64,000 nucleotides of DNA, from assembly GCA_021399435.1 (NCBI GenBank), contig JAJTUP010000003.1, positions 2,728,001 to 2,792,000 of the forward strand. Direction: 5' to 3'. A program made the translations under genes and the position numbers. Source of the DNA: Diaporthe sp. PMI_573. Lineage: Eukaryota > Ascomycota > Sordariomycetes > Diaporthales > Diaporthaceae. Below the pieces are notes generated by a model that saw only the letters and a list, made by a program, of their open reading frames with translations, ran no database searches and was not told the origin of the DNA. This document shows positions 34,380 through 45,342 of this stretch, piece after piece; the first letter of the stretch is position 1, and each line of letters opens with the position of its first letter.

Positions 34380-37300
34380 CAAATAAACAAATAAATATCT
34401 AGGGCTGGTGAGGGTACCGGGCCAGGTACTTCGAATAGGCCTCGGTCTCAGAGATATTTTCCAAAGGTTCCCAGGTAGGTGTATCATAGCCTACCCAGCT
34501 GACTAAGAACTAGCATTTCTTTCCTCTAATCCTAGAATCAAGAATTTCCTTTACCCAGAATTCCTCTTCCCCTTTAACCTTGATAGGGGGGGGTGGAGGA
34601 ATAACTTGGTTAGGGAGAGGATCTTCGGCTAGGGGTTCAAGTAGAGAAACGTGAAAAACTGGGTGTATTTTCATACTAGGGGGAAGCTTGAGTTTATAGG
34701 CATAGGGAGAGATTTTCTGAGATATCTCGAAGGGCCCTAAGCGTTTAAAATCGAGCTTTTGAGAAGGCCTAGTAGTGCGAATATAGCGGCGAAGTAGCCA
34801 TACTCGAGAGCCTAGAGTAAAATTCGGAGCGGATCGTCGACTTTTATTTACCTACTTAGAATAGGCTTCCTAAGCCAGGCAGATTTCTGAACGGATAAAA
34901 TTCTCGAGGTCTGAAAACAAAGAAGTAAATTCTTTTACTTCTTCTAGGGTCGAATCTAGGGCTGGAAGTAGGGAGTCGAAACGAGGGTGAAAGCCGTAGT
35001 TAGCAAAAAAAGGCGAAATCTTAGTTGCTAAAGAAACAGAATTATTATAAGCAAATTCAGCCATAAAGAGCTAGTCTACCCAGTCGTCTTGTTGATAGGA
35101 TATGTACCCTCGAAGGTATTATTCTAATAAGGCATTAATAGCTTCTGTTTAGCCGTCAGACTGTGGGTGGTTTACAGTAGAAAAATTCTACTTAATTCCG
35201 AGTAACCCACACAGGGCTTTAGAAAATTCGGAAATAAAAATAGAACCTCGATCAGAGATAAATTCGGAAGGAAGACCATGAAGACGAAAGATATTATCTC
35301 TAAATAATAAGGCCCAGCCTTTAGAATCCAGAGTAGTGTTACAGGGCACAAAATGGCTCATTTTTGAGAGTCGGTCAACAAAAACAATAATAGCGTCGAA
35401 AGAATTCGAAAGGGGTAGGCCAGTAATTAGATCCATAGAAATAGAAGTCCAGCGTTTCTGAGGAATTTCCAAAGGTTTCAGAAAGCCGAAGGGGGGTAGT
35501 CGGGAGGGCTTAATTCTAGAACAAATGGAGTAATTTCGAATGTACTGCTGGATAGTCTTTCGAATAGAAGGCCACCAGAAATCCCGAGTAATTAATTCGA
35601 AGGTAGAGGCAATGCCAGGGTAGCCAGCAGCTGGGTGGGAGTGTCGAGAAGAAATAACCTGTCTCCTTAGGTCGCCCTCTAGTATATAAACCAGATTTCG
35701 AATAAGAAGGAGGCCGTTTTGAATAGAACAAGTAGCTAAATCTATAGCTGGGTGTCAAAGGGCTGAATTCGGAGGGTTTTTAAGTAGTGATTGAATTTCC
35801 TTAAAAAAGGGGTCTGAAGGAAGGGCTGAGCGAATAGTCGAAAGGTTAAAGGCAGATTCGAATTCCGAGAGAGTAGGGGCAGCTAAGGCAGCTATAGCTC
35901 TTGGATATACTATCTTTTTAGATGGTACAATAGTTTTTTCAGAGGCTATAGCCACTATGCCTCCCTTTTAGTCTTAGGGTCTTCGAGTAAGGGCATCGGC
36001 TCGAGTATTTAACTCCCCTAGGCGAAAAGAAATAACAAAATTCATGCCAGAGAGCTCATTAGCCCACCGGGCCTGTCGTCTATTCAAGACTTTTTTCGAA
36101 GTAAAGGTAGACAGATTTGAATAGTCTGTAAGAACCATAAGGGGTTTGGCAAGAGACTCAGTATATAAACGGTATTCAGATAGGGCATCTATAATAGCTA
36201 GCATCTCTTTATCCCCTATCCCATAGTTCTCTTCGGCTTGGGTAAGCTTTCGGGATCTATAGGCAATAGGGTATAAGAGGTGCTTTCCATTATAGGGCAC
36301 CTTTTGGGAAAAGATAGCCGAAATAACGTTATCTAAGGCGTCGGTTTCGAGAATAGAGTCAAGGGTAGGATTAAAGTGGTGAAGAATAGGTTCTAAAGTA
36401 AATAGCTCCTTCAGGGCTTTAAAGGCTTTTTGCTAGGGGGGGTCCTAAAAGAAGGGCTGGGATTTTCGAAGTAATAAAAACAAAGGTTGGTAGACGAGCG
36501 AATATTTTCAAATAAATCTTCGGTAGAAATTGGTGAATCTAAGGAATGACTGAAGTTCTTTAACTAAAGAAGGGGCCTTCCAGTCTCGAATAGTAGCCAC
36601 CTTAGTCAAATCCATAGAAATCCCTTCCGGAGAGATAACAAAACCAAGGAAGGTGGTCAAAGTAGTGAAAAATTCATACTTTTCGCCTTTAATAAACAAG
36701 CCAGCCTCAGCTAATTTCTCAAGGACGGCTCGAAGGTGCTAGGAGTATTCCTTTTCTGAATTTGAGAAAATAAGGATATCGTCTATATAAACGACTACAA
36801 AGATGTTAAGAAATTCTCTCAAAACGTAATTAATGAAAGACTGAAAGACGGCTGGGGCATTAGTTAGCCTGAAGGGCATTACTATATATTCAAAAAGGCT
36901 GTATCTAGTATGGAAGGCTGTAAGGAGTTCGTCGCCCTGGCAAATTCGAATCTAGTTGAAACCCCAGCAAAGATCTAGGCGAGAAAAGATTTTAGCTCCA
37001 GAGAGCCATTAAAGAAAGTCGTCTATTAAGGGTAAGGGGGTCTTATTACGCCTAGTTATAGCATTTAGGGCCCTATAGTCGACACAAAAGCAAAGTCCAC
37101 CTCCTAGCTTTCAAACAAAGAGGACAGGTGAGGTAGTAGATAACGAAGATAGCTTAATATAGCCCTTTTTCAGGTTATCGTCTAAATAGACTCAGAGAGC
37201 CTGGAGCTCGAGATCTAACATAGGGTATAGGGGGCCGAAGGGAGCTGATTTTCCTTCTTCAAGTTCTATAGGGTAGTCAAGCATGCCCCTATAAGGAGGG

Positions 37301-38640
37301 AGCCTTTCGGCATCCCTTTTTTGAAAAAGAGGGAGAAGGTTGTGAAATTGGTCAGGTATCTTTAACCGAAGAAATTCCTCTTCTTCTTTAGGGGATTTTT
37401 CGTTTCCTTTAGAAGCTAGGTGGTCCTTAATTTCTTAAATAGAGACCCTATAGATCTAGGCCTTATCCCGTTTGGCGAATCAGAAAAGGGCTATACTAGA
37501 AATTCTCACTACCACAGGGTTGTTGGCTGAGAAGGGCGAAGTTGAGGCTAGAGGTAAAGGCTGAATAATCAAAGCTAAAGGCAAAGAACGAGTAGGCAAA
37601 CAAGAAAGCTGGTAAATATCTGAGGTAAAAGAGATCAAGCTGGTCTTCTAGTCTATAATAGGGTTATAGTAGGAAAGCTAAGAACGCCCTAGAATGGCTG
37701 GGTAACTAGAGATTTTCGTAACTTGAAAAATAGAAGTTTCAAGGTGCTGGTCGATCTGGAGGCAAATATCGACTTTATAGAGAATATCTCTAGCAGAAGA
37801 CTCCCTTCCATCCACTACTAATAGAGCTTCAGGGCGAGTTTTCTTCCAAAGGGGGTACCCTTGGGCGAGGGCGAAGTCAAAGTTGATAAAACAAGAAGTA
37901 GCTCCCGAATTAATCATTATCGATCCAGGAGTGCCGGAGAGAGTAGCTAGGAGGATAAGAGGGGCCTTATTTCCAAGGTCTAAAGAGTGAATATAGTAGG
38001 TCGAAATCAGGGTCGGGATAGGTCGAAAAACGGGCGAAATAGGGGCCAAAGTAGGGGGCAAAGTCTGAGTCTGAATGGGGGTCGAAGGGCTAGGGGGCCC
38101 TAGCGGGCTGAAGGGCCGAAAGCTAGGGGGCCCTAGCGGGCTGGTGGTAGGGGTGTCCAGGGGGTTCAGTGGGCCAGCTGCAGGGGGTTCCAGGGGCCCT
38201 TCAGGGGGTCCTGTCCCCATATATTAGGTTAAAAGCGGTCCATCAGATTCCTCCACCAATCTATCGGGGTTAGGGTCGTCCTCGGGGTTAAAAATACTAG
38301 AATTTTCGGAGTATTTTTTAGTATCGTCATTAATTAAATCTTCAACCGAGGGCGGCTTGTAGGAAGGCGAGAAGTCTGAGGCAAAATGTAGAGCAGGCTG
38401 TAAGACGGGTGGTGACTGTAGCGGAGTCGGTTCAAATTCTAAGGGCGAATAAAAATTCCGACAGCTAATAGGAGCGGGTAAATTAGGCTGTGGGCTAACT
38501 ACCCGCTCTCTTTTCCCGAATAGGGTACTAGGGCTGAAGAAGTAGGGGTTGAGTTAGGCGGTATAGAAAGAGCGGTGGCGGCAGAGGCAGGAGTGAATTT
38601 CTTTCTTCCAGGGTGGGGGCAGTCTCGAACAAAGTAGCCC
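34380..38640 (-). pseudogene. Gypsy-1 pol: protease, RT, RNase H, integrase, chromodomain
   Basis: One phase can be followed from about 38516 through 38220-37678, 36699-36508, 36300-35974, 35955-35755, 35472-35188 and 35064-34870. Protease: MINSGATSCFIN, where the catalytic Asp of DSGAT has become Asn. [15 protein letters not shown] and FLGFVISPEGISMDLTKVAT. RNase H: AYRSRKLTQAEENYGIGDKE and LTDYSNLSTF. Integrase: PQKRWTSISMDLITGLPLS and SDRGSIFISEF, with a C-terminal MAEFAYNNSVS block. Chromodomain near 34410-34560: VSWVGYDTPTWEPLENI. Stops are C-to-T type (for example TAG inside the chromodomain). An intact copy would target heterochromatin-like chromatin through the chromodomain. Confidence 0.9.
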
Positions 38641-39629
38641 GGCTGGCCACAGTAGGTACAGAGATTATTAGCCCTTCGAAAGGCCTTCCTCTGGGCCGAA
38701 TCCAGTTCCATAGGGCCTGAGGTCGAGATGGGAGCGGCTGGGTGAATAGCTGGCTGGGTAGTAGGGATAGGGGCTGGAATCAGAGGCTGGGATTTTTTCT
38801 TTTCCTTCTGGCGGGTAAAAAGGTCGTTATCCAGAGAAATACACTTATTCGCGTAAGAAGAAAAATCCAGAGGCATGTCTTGGCCAAATAGGAGGTCCTT
38901 AAGGTTCTCTTTTAGACCTCTACGGAAGTGAGTGATTTTTACCGTATTGGAGGTCTAGCCGAGAATAGAGATGAGGGGGACGAATTTTGAATAATAGGCC
39001 GAGTAGGAGGTTTCCTATTTTAGAGCCCATAGGTCTCTTTCAGTAGTACCGAGGGCATCTGGGTCGTTAAAGGTAGCTTGAAAGGCCGAGAAGAATTCCG
39101 AATAGGTAATAAAATCGGAGAGGCTAGTAGAAAGGTCGAGGTGGGGGGAGAACCAAGAAAGGGCCGAATCTCGGAGGAAGGAGGCCAAATAGGCTATTTT
39201 AGCCGAATCTACCAAGAAGCGAAATAGGTCTAAAGAAAAGACTAGTTGCAGTTGGGTAGCAAAAAATCTAAATTTTTCCTTACCCCCTGAATAGGGGTTA
39301 GGAGGCAAGAGGCGAGGAACCAAGGGCTGAGAGGGTGGCTGGGACGAGAAGGAGGCGGAAGCTAAAGGAAAGATTTCCTTCTGGGCAATTCTTTATCCTA
39401 GAGTATAGAACGCGAAGAGAACTGCCCTACCCAGACCATCTATATCTTCAGGAAAGATAGGGCCCTGAATAGAGGTCTGGGAGGCAGACTAGCCTCCTCG
39501 AGAGAAGGCAGAGAGGACGAGGGTAATCTGAGGGCCAGAGATTCCAGAAGGCAGTGGTGGATTAATTCCCACAAAATCCCTGGGGATAGAGGGGAGGAAA
39601 TCAAAAAGGGTCTGCCAGTCTGAAGTCAT
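38499..39629 (-). pseudogene. Gypsy-1 gag
   Basis: The frame starts at the ATG at 39629 (MTSDWQTLFDFLPS), continues in the same phase through 39323-39015 (NPYSGGKEKFRFFATQLQLV, typical retrotransposon gag) and 38876-38499, and ends at the TAG at 38499. A zinc knuckle reads CTYCGQPGYFVRDC; the usual His of CCHC is Tyr, as expected from CAC to TAC. At least two internal stops are C-to-T changes. The protein forms the virus-like particle. Confidence 0.88.
38511..38517 (-). promoter_or_regulatory. predicted -1 ribosomal frameshift heptamer GGGAAAA
   Basis: In gag phase the minus strand reads TCG GGA AAA GAG AGC GGG TAG, an X-XXY-YYZ slippery heptamer three codons before the gag stop. Slipping back one base gives AGA GAG CGG GTA GTT, which is exactly the open pol phase leading to the protease. 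This fits gag-pol expression by -1 frameshifting, known in several Gypsy elements. Confidence 0.7.
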
Positions 39630-39671
39630 CGTGGAAACCAAGAGGGGACGAAAAGAGGTGGGAAGATAGGG

Positions 39672-39683
39672 CAGTCAGATCAA
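39672..39683 (-). other. self-priming primer-binding site of Gypsy-1
   Basis: Two bases inside the 5' LTR, the minus strand reads TTGATCTGACTG. The same 12 bases occur in the LTR plus strand (39824-39835 and 34009-34020), so the transcript segment CAGTCAGATCAA from the LTR can pair with this site. That is the arrangement of Tf1/sushi-group elements, whose mRNA 5' end primes reverse transcription instead of a tRNA. It predicts transcription starting near 39834. Confidence 0.75.
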
Positions 39684-39685
39684 GC

Positions 39686-40138
39686 TGTTAAAAACACCTA
39701 GATTAAGGGCAGAGGGCTAAGGGTAGAGGGACATAGTAAGGCTGTAGTCAAGATATTCTTCAACACCTCACAGAGAACAAATTCAAGGAAGGAGGAGGCA
39801 AGCTAGGTGTAGGAGGGAAAAAGTTGATCTGACTGAAGAACTAACTATCTATCTGAGAGGAAAAGGCTAGGTATATATACATAGAAGGTTCGGACCTTCG
39901 GAGAGGTATATCCCTCCGACGGAGAGAATAATGACTCGAGAAAAACAGGGGCTAGAAAGAGAAATAGGAAAGGGCGGAAGGAATAACTCCGATAAGAAGA
40001 TTCTACCAAGCTAGGCTAGCTGGTTTCTCCACTTATATCTAGAGGCTTGCATAGATAGCCTATTCTTTCTAAAGGAGGCGGATAGGGGCTGAAGGAGGCT
40101 GAAGAGGTCTGGGGGTCTGAAGGAGGCTGTTTATAACA
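39686..40138 (-). repeat. 5' LTR of Gypsy-1
   Basis: 453 bp, four transitions from the left LTR (plus-strand differences ATAATAAG/ATAGTAAG, TCTAAGAG/TCTGAGAG, TCTGCCAA/TCTACCAA, TCTAGGGG/TCTGGGGG). It is followed by the target duplication CAGAC. Confidence 0.95.
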
Positions 40139-40143
40139 CAGAC

Positions 40144-40430
40144 CAAATAGGTATTCCATTAAGTCTAGAGGTTGGGTTAGTTGTTGTCTTAAAGGGTATG
40201 GCAAAGCTATGCCTGTAGGGTAATAACCCTTTATAGTGCAGCCCCATACTAGTTACATGACCTCCACTATTTACTATAGACCTATTAATACTGGTAGTCT
40301 TTTATTTATGCTAATAGTTGCTTTAAAAGCTGAAAAGAAAGAGAAAAATAAAAGAAACAAAAATTAGTTTTATGGCAAATTAAACCCTTAATTCCCTAGT
40401 TGTCAATTAGCCTTTATACGGGATTACACT
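40144..40430 (-). pseudogene. upstream remnant of the amidohydrolase-like pseudogene
   Basis: Across the Gypsy-1 insertion the minus strand continues as AT-rich degraded coding-like sequence. A stretch reading SGGHVTSMGLHYKGLLP could correspond to the TGGHGD region of the family. Phase is uncertain and stops are frequent, so only the position and partial resemblance support the call. Confidence 0.35.
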
Positions 40431-40539
40431 ATTGCGCTATAGTGCTAAAATAAGTATACTATTGCTAATTGGTTTTCTGAAGGTTAGTGCCTTCAGCAAT
40501 GTGTGTGTGGCAGGGTCGCAGCAGGGTGCCTGGAGGCGA

Positions 40540-40994
40540 GTTGGGACGATTGAGAGTGGTTCGGACAACTTTGCATTGAATTCGAGTGGGCTTCTGTCAG
40601 CCCTCCTCACAGTCCCTCCGACATCATCTCACCCGTGGGCACGCGTGGGTTGGCTCTGGTGCGCAGATAGGGAGGCCGGAAAATTCGGCCCTTAGACCCA
40701 CTATCTTTGGCTTTAAATAACCAGCCAACCCTAACCCTAACAGTAGCCAAACTAAATACAGATAAACTTTAGAAATCAGACTATCTAATAAGCTAAGTTA
40801 CATGTTTTTTGGGTAAGAAATAAGGGTAATGCAGAGGTACGAAGTTAGGGTCTTAAAACAGCCTAAAAAATCGGCTCACGGCCACCAAACTCATCTGCCG
40901 GCGTGCACGCCCCATGGGCACTTAGAGAAAATCCAGTGCCAAGTCTAGGGTAACTCTCTGCGTGCAGCGCCCATACAAGCGTTTCCATTTAACA
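40540..40994 (-). repeat. truncated LTR (TGTTAAACGG family, copy A)
   Basis: About 455 bp is homologous to the solo LTR at 42171-42661 but inverted, and lacks the last ~35 bp of that LTR. It keeps the CTAACCCTAACAG telomere-like motif and is much less RIPed than copy D at 17479. Copies A and B form an inverted pair around 40995-42170. Confidence 0.85.
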
Positions 40995-41084
40995 AGAAAT
41001 AATCTACAAATAGTAAAATATATAGTCTATAAAAAATATAATATTTAATATTTAATTCTTTTAATCTATATACTAAATATACTT

Positions 41085-41310
41085 AATTTAAATTTAAAAT
41101 AAAAATAAATAGAATATTAACTTATTAATCTTTTATTTTATTATATATTTCTTTTATTATATATAAATGTAGTAATGTAGTATAAAGGTTTTGTAGTTTT
41201 GTAGTTTGTAGTTTTATACATTTATAGTTTTGTAGTTTTGTAATATTGTAGTAATGTAGTTTTGTAGTATTGTAGTTTGTAGTTATAGTATAGTTTTAGA
41301 ACTCTACTCT
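41085..41310. repeat. AT-rich minisatellite, second copy
   Basis: Homologous and parallel to 17168-17478: the same TTTAATTTAAATTTAAAATA lead-in, then GTAGTTTTGTAGTTTGTAG units, ending TTTTAGAACTCT. Confidence 0.75.
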
Positions 41311-42165
41311 CAACAAACTTAAAAACAATAAACTTAATATAGTTCTTAATGATATTAGCCGAAATTTCTAGTAAGACAAGTATTCTTATATATAAAGCAG
41401 TTATATTATTAAGCTATTATTAGAGCATTACTACTAAGGCTTTCTATAGGGCTATATTGTTGGAAGGTATTGGGTGAGGCCTCAGTACGGAATAACCGAA
41501 GTAAAAAGGACTGCATTCTCTTGCTACAGACTGGTCCGTACGGACCAGTAGGCTGTTTAAGTAGCCGAAGGGGCTGCTGACAAATTCGTACGAATCCGTG
41601 CAGCTGCTCCGTGCAGCTGCTATCCGGACATATATATTTATAAGCAGAATTAGTATTTTCTCTAGTTATAAGTTATTTTTTAAAATTATATATATAATAA
41701 TGGTTTAATATTTAAAATTTGTTAAAATTAGTATAAAGGTTAAGTAGAGAAGCAATATTCCTTTAATTAATTATATTGAGATAAATATATAGACGCGATA
41801 GAAATATAATAGATTCTTGTACTAAAATCTTTCCTTTATTAGTACTGTCTTAAATCTAAAGTCTGCTACTATAAGAGTCTATTTTCTATCTAATTTTAAC
41901 TACTTTTTAAATACTGTCTATTATTACTTAAAATCAAGAAAATATATTAATTTTATTATTAGCTTTAAATAACCTATGTCTATATACTTTTGTACTAACA
42001 AGGCTATTTAATATTATAAGTATAATACCAGTATTTAGAAGTTTGCCTTAACTTATAATAGAGATAATCCTAATATTATACTTATTAGTATTAGTGTTAA
42101 GCTTATATTTAAGATAATTAAGATAGTTAAGCTTTTTAAGTCTTTAGCACTAGTACTTAAAATTA
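41311..42165. other. RIP-degraded AT-rich DNA with a short GC-normal island
   Basis: About 41455-41630 is a GC-richer island starting TGTTGGAAGGTATTGGG with a palindrome ACTGGTCCGTACGGACCAGT and two CCGTGCAGCTGCT copies, possibly part of another LTR. The rest is AT-rich and resembles RIPed coding sequence (plus strand), but I could not assign a family. Confidence 0.4.
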
Positions 42166-42170
42166 AGACT

Positions 42171-42661
42171 TGTTAAACGGAAACGCTTGTGTGGGCGCTG
42201 CACGTAAGGGGTTACCCTAGACTTCACGTAGGGAGTTACTCTAGACTTGGCATTTTTTCGGCTAAGTGCCTATGTGGCGTGCGCGCCGGCAGATGAGTTT
42301 GGTGGCCGTGAGCCGATTTTTTAGGCTGTTTTAAGACCCTAACTTCGTACCTCTGCATTACCCTTATTTCTTACCCAAAAAACATGTAACTTAGCTTATT
42401 AGATAGTCTGATTTCTAAAGTTTATCTGTATTTAGTTTGGTTACTGTCAGGGTTAGGGTTGGCTGGTTATTTAAAGCCAAAGATAGTGGGTCTGAGGGCC
42501 GAATTTTCCGGCCTCCCTATCTGCGCACCAGAGCCAACCGCAGCGTGCCCAGGGTTGAAACGATGTCGGAGGGACTGTGAGGAGGGCTGACAGAAGCCCA
42601 CTCAAATTCAATGCAAAGTTGTCCAAACCATTCTCAATCGTCCCAACAAGACCTCAGTGCA
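42171..42661 (+). repeat. solo LTR, 491 bp (TGTTAAACGG family, copy B)
   Basis: It starts TGTTAAACGG, ends CCTCAGTGCA and is flanked by a perfect 5-bp duplication AGACT (42166-42170 and 42662-42666), the mark of LTR-LTR recombination. It contains TCAGGGTTAGGGTTGGC, two telomere-type repeats. Its internal domain is not present in this window. Confidence 0.88.
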
Positions 42662-42879
42662 AGACTATTAATATAATAGATTTAATAATACTGTAAAAAG
42701 AGTTAGATTATCTATATATAATAAGCCGTTAAGGCTTTAAGGATATATTTACCGAAAACCAGACTATTATTTTTAACTATTATAGCTATTTAACTAAGCT
42801 TTAGAAATTTTTATTTAATTAGCTAAAATTAAATTAGATAGTTATTAATAGATATCAGGAAGAAAAGTTAATAACTATA

Positions 42880-45203
42880 ACATGGTTTACCAACCAGCGA
42901 GCGATACCACCTAGCAAGCGATTTTCAGATAGACTACTAACTTTTGTCAACCCTAGCACCCACCAAGTGCAATAAGATTAATTATATTTGGCACCAATTG
43001 GTGCCAACTATCTTAATTGCTTATTTCTAATTAATTTGGTCAATTTAGAGTGGTTGGAGTGGCTGTAGTGCTAGTCTGAAGTTGCCGACTTTTGGTGGGA
43101 AAATTTGCTTCCCTACTAAAATGGAGCATTTTAGCTATGTAAGATTAACCTCAATCTATACCAGCCCGACCAACTATTTGGGCGGTCTGCAGCGGACTGC
43201 TTAAAAGTATACTGTTATATATTCAGAATCTGACTAACTAGACTCTTCTATATCTTTCTTACACGTTCTTGCATTATACCTAGTCTTGCCGTAGTTGCTA
43301 TATTATTGTTTGCTCGGTCTGCCGCGGACCGCCTTCTCGGCACTATTAGCCATTTTACCAGCTGGCCGCTTCTTCTTTTGTTTTTCTTTAATTATTGCTT
43401 GAGACTCTTTAATACTAAGTGCCTCTCCAAGCTGTACCCGACTTCTTTTGGCCCTCCGGCGCTTAGCGAGTGCTATATTAGCATCCTTAAGTGTGTAGAC
43501 CCGATCCTTTAAAATGGTAATCTTATGTGCTATTGCTTGTAAACCTTTTGCAAGCTGATTAACTGCTGAGATAATTAGTATAGGGGAGTTGCCTTGATGG
43601 TTAGAGATCTTGCCTTTAATAAAACTTGATTGCTGGATAGTCTGGTAGGTATTAGAGGGTGTTTGTAATTTCTATTTTAATGGTAATATAGGGAGGGATT
43701 GTACTAGAGTTTATAGGCAGATATCTAGCTTTGAAATAATAGAATCTGGGTCCTATAGAGAAATCCTAGCTCCTTTAAACCTAGATTTTATATTTTTCTT
43801 TATAAAGACCTTGTCGTGGGCTGTCTTAAATGTAATAAAGAACTCGGATTTGGTAATATAGTTAATAGAGGCCCGGATAAAGAGGTTAATCTCATTACTG
43901 TATACATGCTTTAATGGCAAATATAATGTAATATCTAATAGCTAAAGTAGATAGGATAAATATACCGGTATGCTAATAGGGATAATGTTGTTTATCTTAT
44001 AGTAGTTTTTAAAGTCTGCTAATATATAGCTCTTGTGGCTATCCAGGATAAGTATCCGGTATTTGCCCTTAGTCTGCCTAATTATATGCTTATTAAAGTG
44101 CCAAATCTATTTTAGACCAGTCTTATTATCTATCCACCCATTTAGAGTAGGCTTGATTATCTAGCTTGGTGGGAAGCCAGATTTTGTTATCTAGTTGGCA
44201 AGGTAGTAGGTGCCCTAGATAATCATAAATGGTGGGATATACCAGCCCTTTATATTAATGTATTTAATAACTATTACCTATTCCTGGTTTCCAGGCTGTA
44301 TAGATTTAGCCTTTCTATATTAATCAGTACATATAATAACTAATAATACGGTTATTATACCTATTATAAAGCTAGTCTTGTTAAAGTTATATAAGTCGTT
44401 ATCTATAATCCTATACTTGGCCATTATATTATAAAGCAGCTAGAACTAGTTTCTAATAATCTTTAGATCTTTATAGAGGGCCCTCTAGTAGTTATACAGC
44501 TAATTAAACCTGGTCTTTAAGGCTAGTTATATATCTACAAAGTATCAAGTCTACTACTTACCTATAGGCTTGCCGTTATATAACGCCAGCAGGAGGTTGG
44601 CTATATCTTCTATACTAGAAAGTTGTATTAGAAATCCTCGTATATCTTAATCGATTATCTATTAGACAAGTATATATTCTTTAATTAGCTTAAATTTATA
44701 ATTATTAACGCGTAATTTCTCGTGTAGTTGTCGGTTGTTTATTCTATACTTAACGGTAGAGTAAGGGATATTAAAGATTTATATAGCTTAGGCAGCACTT
44801 AAGGGTTTTTTACAATTTGTTTTGGAATTCTCAATAGCCTATAGGGCTAGAACGATCTTATCTTTTTTTAAGTAGATTGGCATTATAAATGTTGATTTCT
44901 AGTGTATTAAATATTTAAGTAGGTAGAGTAATGTAAGACTAACACGAAAAATAGAGACGCGATCTACACTAAAAACAGACCTGCCTACCAAAACTTTAAA
45001 CTTTTATACTAGTACTGTAATACTACTACATCTCTAAATTGACCAAATTAATTAGAAATAAGCAATTGAGACTAGTTGGTACTAATTGGTGCCAAATTTG
45101 ACTGATTCTTTTGTACTTGGTAGGTGTTAGGGTTGACAAAAGTTGGTAGTCTATCTGAAAATCGCTCGCTAGGTGGTATCGCTTGCTGGGTGGTAAACTA
45201 CGT
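42880..45203 (-). mobile_element. Pogo/Fot1-like DNA transposon with ~170-bp terminal inverted repeats, RIPed
   Basis: A 2,324-bp element lies between TA duplications (42878-42879 and 45204-45205). The ends align as inverted repeats for about 170 bp: ACATGGTTTACCAACCAGCG on the left, ACGTAGTTTACCACCCAGCA on the right (complement). Similarity continues through TTTTCAGATAGACTAC, TTGGCACCAATT and TTGCTTATTTCTAATTAATT. The outermost part again has paired AGCGAGCGATACC-like motifs, as in the element at 15305. Confidence 0.88.
43201..44883 (-). pseudogene. Pogo-like transposase, dead
   Basis: The minus-strand frame of 561 codons from the ATG at 44883 to the TAA at 43201 has no frameshift but many TAA/TAG codons. 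The N-terminus reads MPIYLKKDKIVLAL then FNIPYSTVKYRINN (psq-type helix-turn-helix). The C-terminus reads ALAKRRRAKRSRVQLGEALS and EKAVRGRPSKQ, followed by a ruined zinc knuckle in which Cys codons became Tyr codons. Length and order match Fot1-type transposases. Confidence 0.85.
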
Positions 45204-45342
45204 TACCGTTCTATATAATGTTTCTAAATAGTATTAATAAATATAATGTTAAACAGTGTCCTGAAAATATAAGTTATTTTTACTAGCTTGTAAGTGCAGC
45301 GCGTTGCTTTTGCAGCTAGTATAGCGGCTATTTTCTTAATAT

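Larger units (their letters stand above)
33871..40138 (-). mobile_element. full-length Ty3/Gypsy chromovirus, Gypsy-1
   Basis: A 6,268-bp element with 453-bp LTRs (TGTTAAAAAC...TTTATAACA) and a perfect 5-bp target duplication CAGAC (33866-33870 and 40139-40143). All genes read on the minus strand: gag with zinc knuckle, protease, reverse transcriptase, RNase H, integrase, chromodomain. The LTRs differ at only 4 of 453 positions, all transitions, three of them in CpA context. Point mutations created stops in gag and pol, but phase is conserved, so the element is a fairly recent insertion lightly hit by RIP. It interrupts the amidohydrolase-like pseudogene. Confidence 0.96.

Noticed and set aside
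35516..35758. Separate minus-strand ORF of 80 residues within Gypsy-1
   Set aside because: Its phase differs from the pol phase running on both sides; it is a shadow of integrase.
43306..43512. Plus-strand 68-residue hydrophobic ORF
   Set aside because: It is the complement of the transposase C-terminus.
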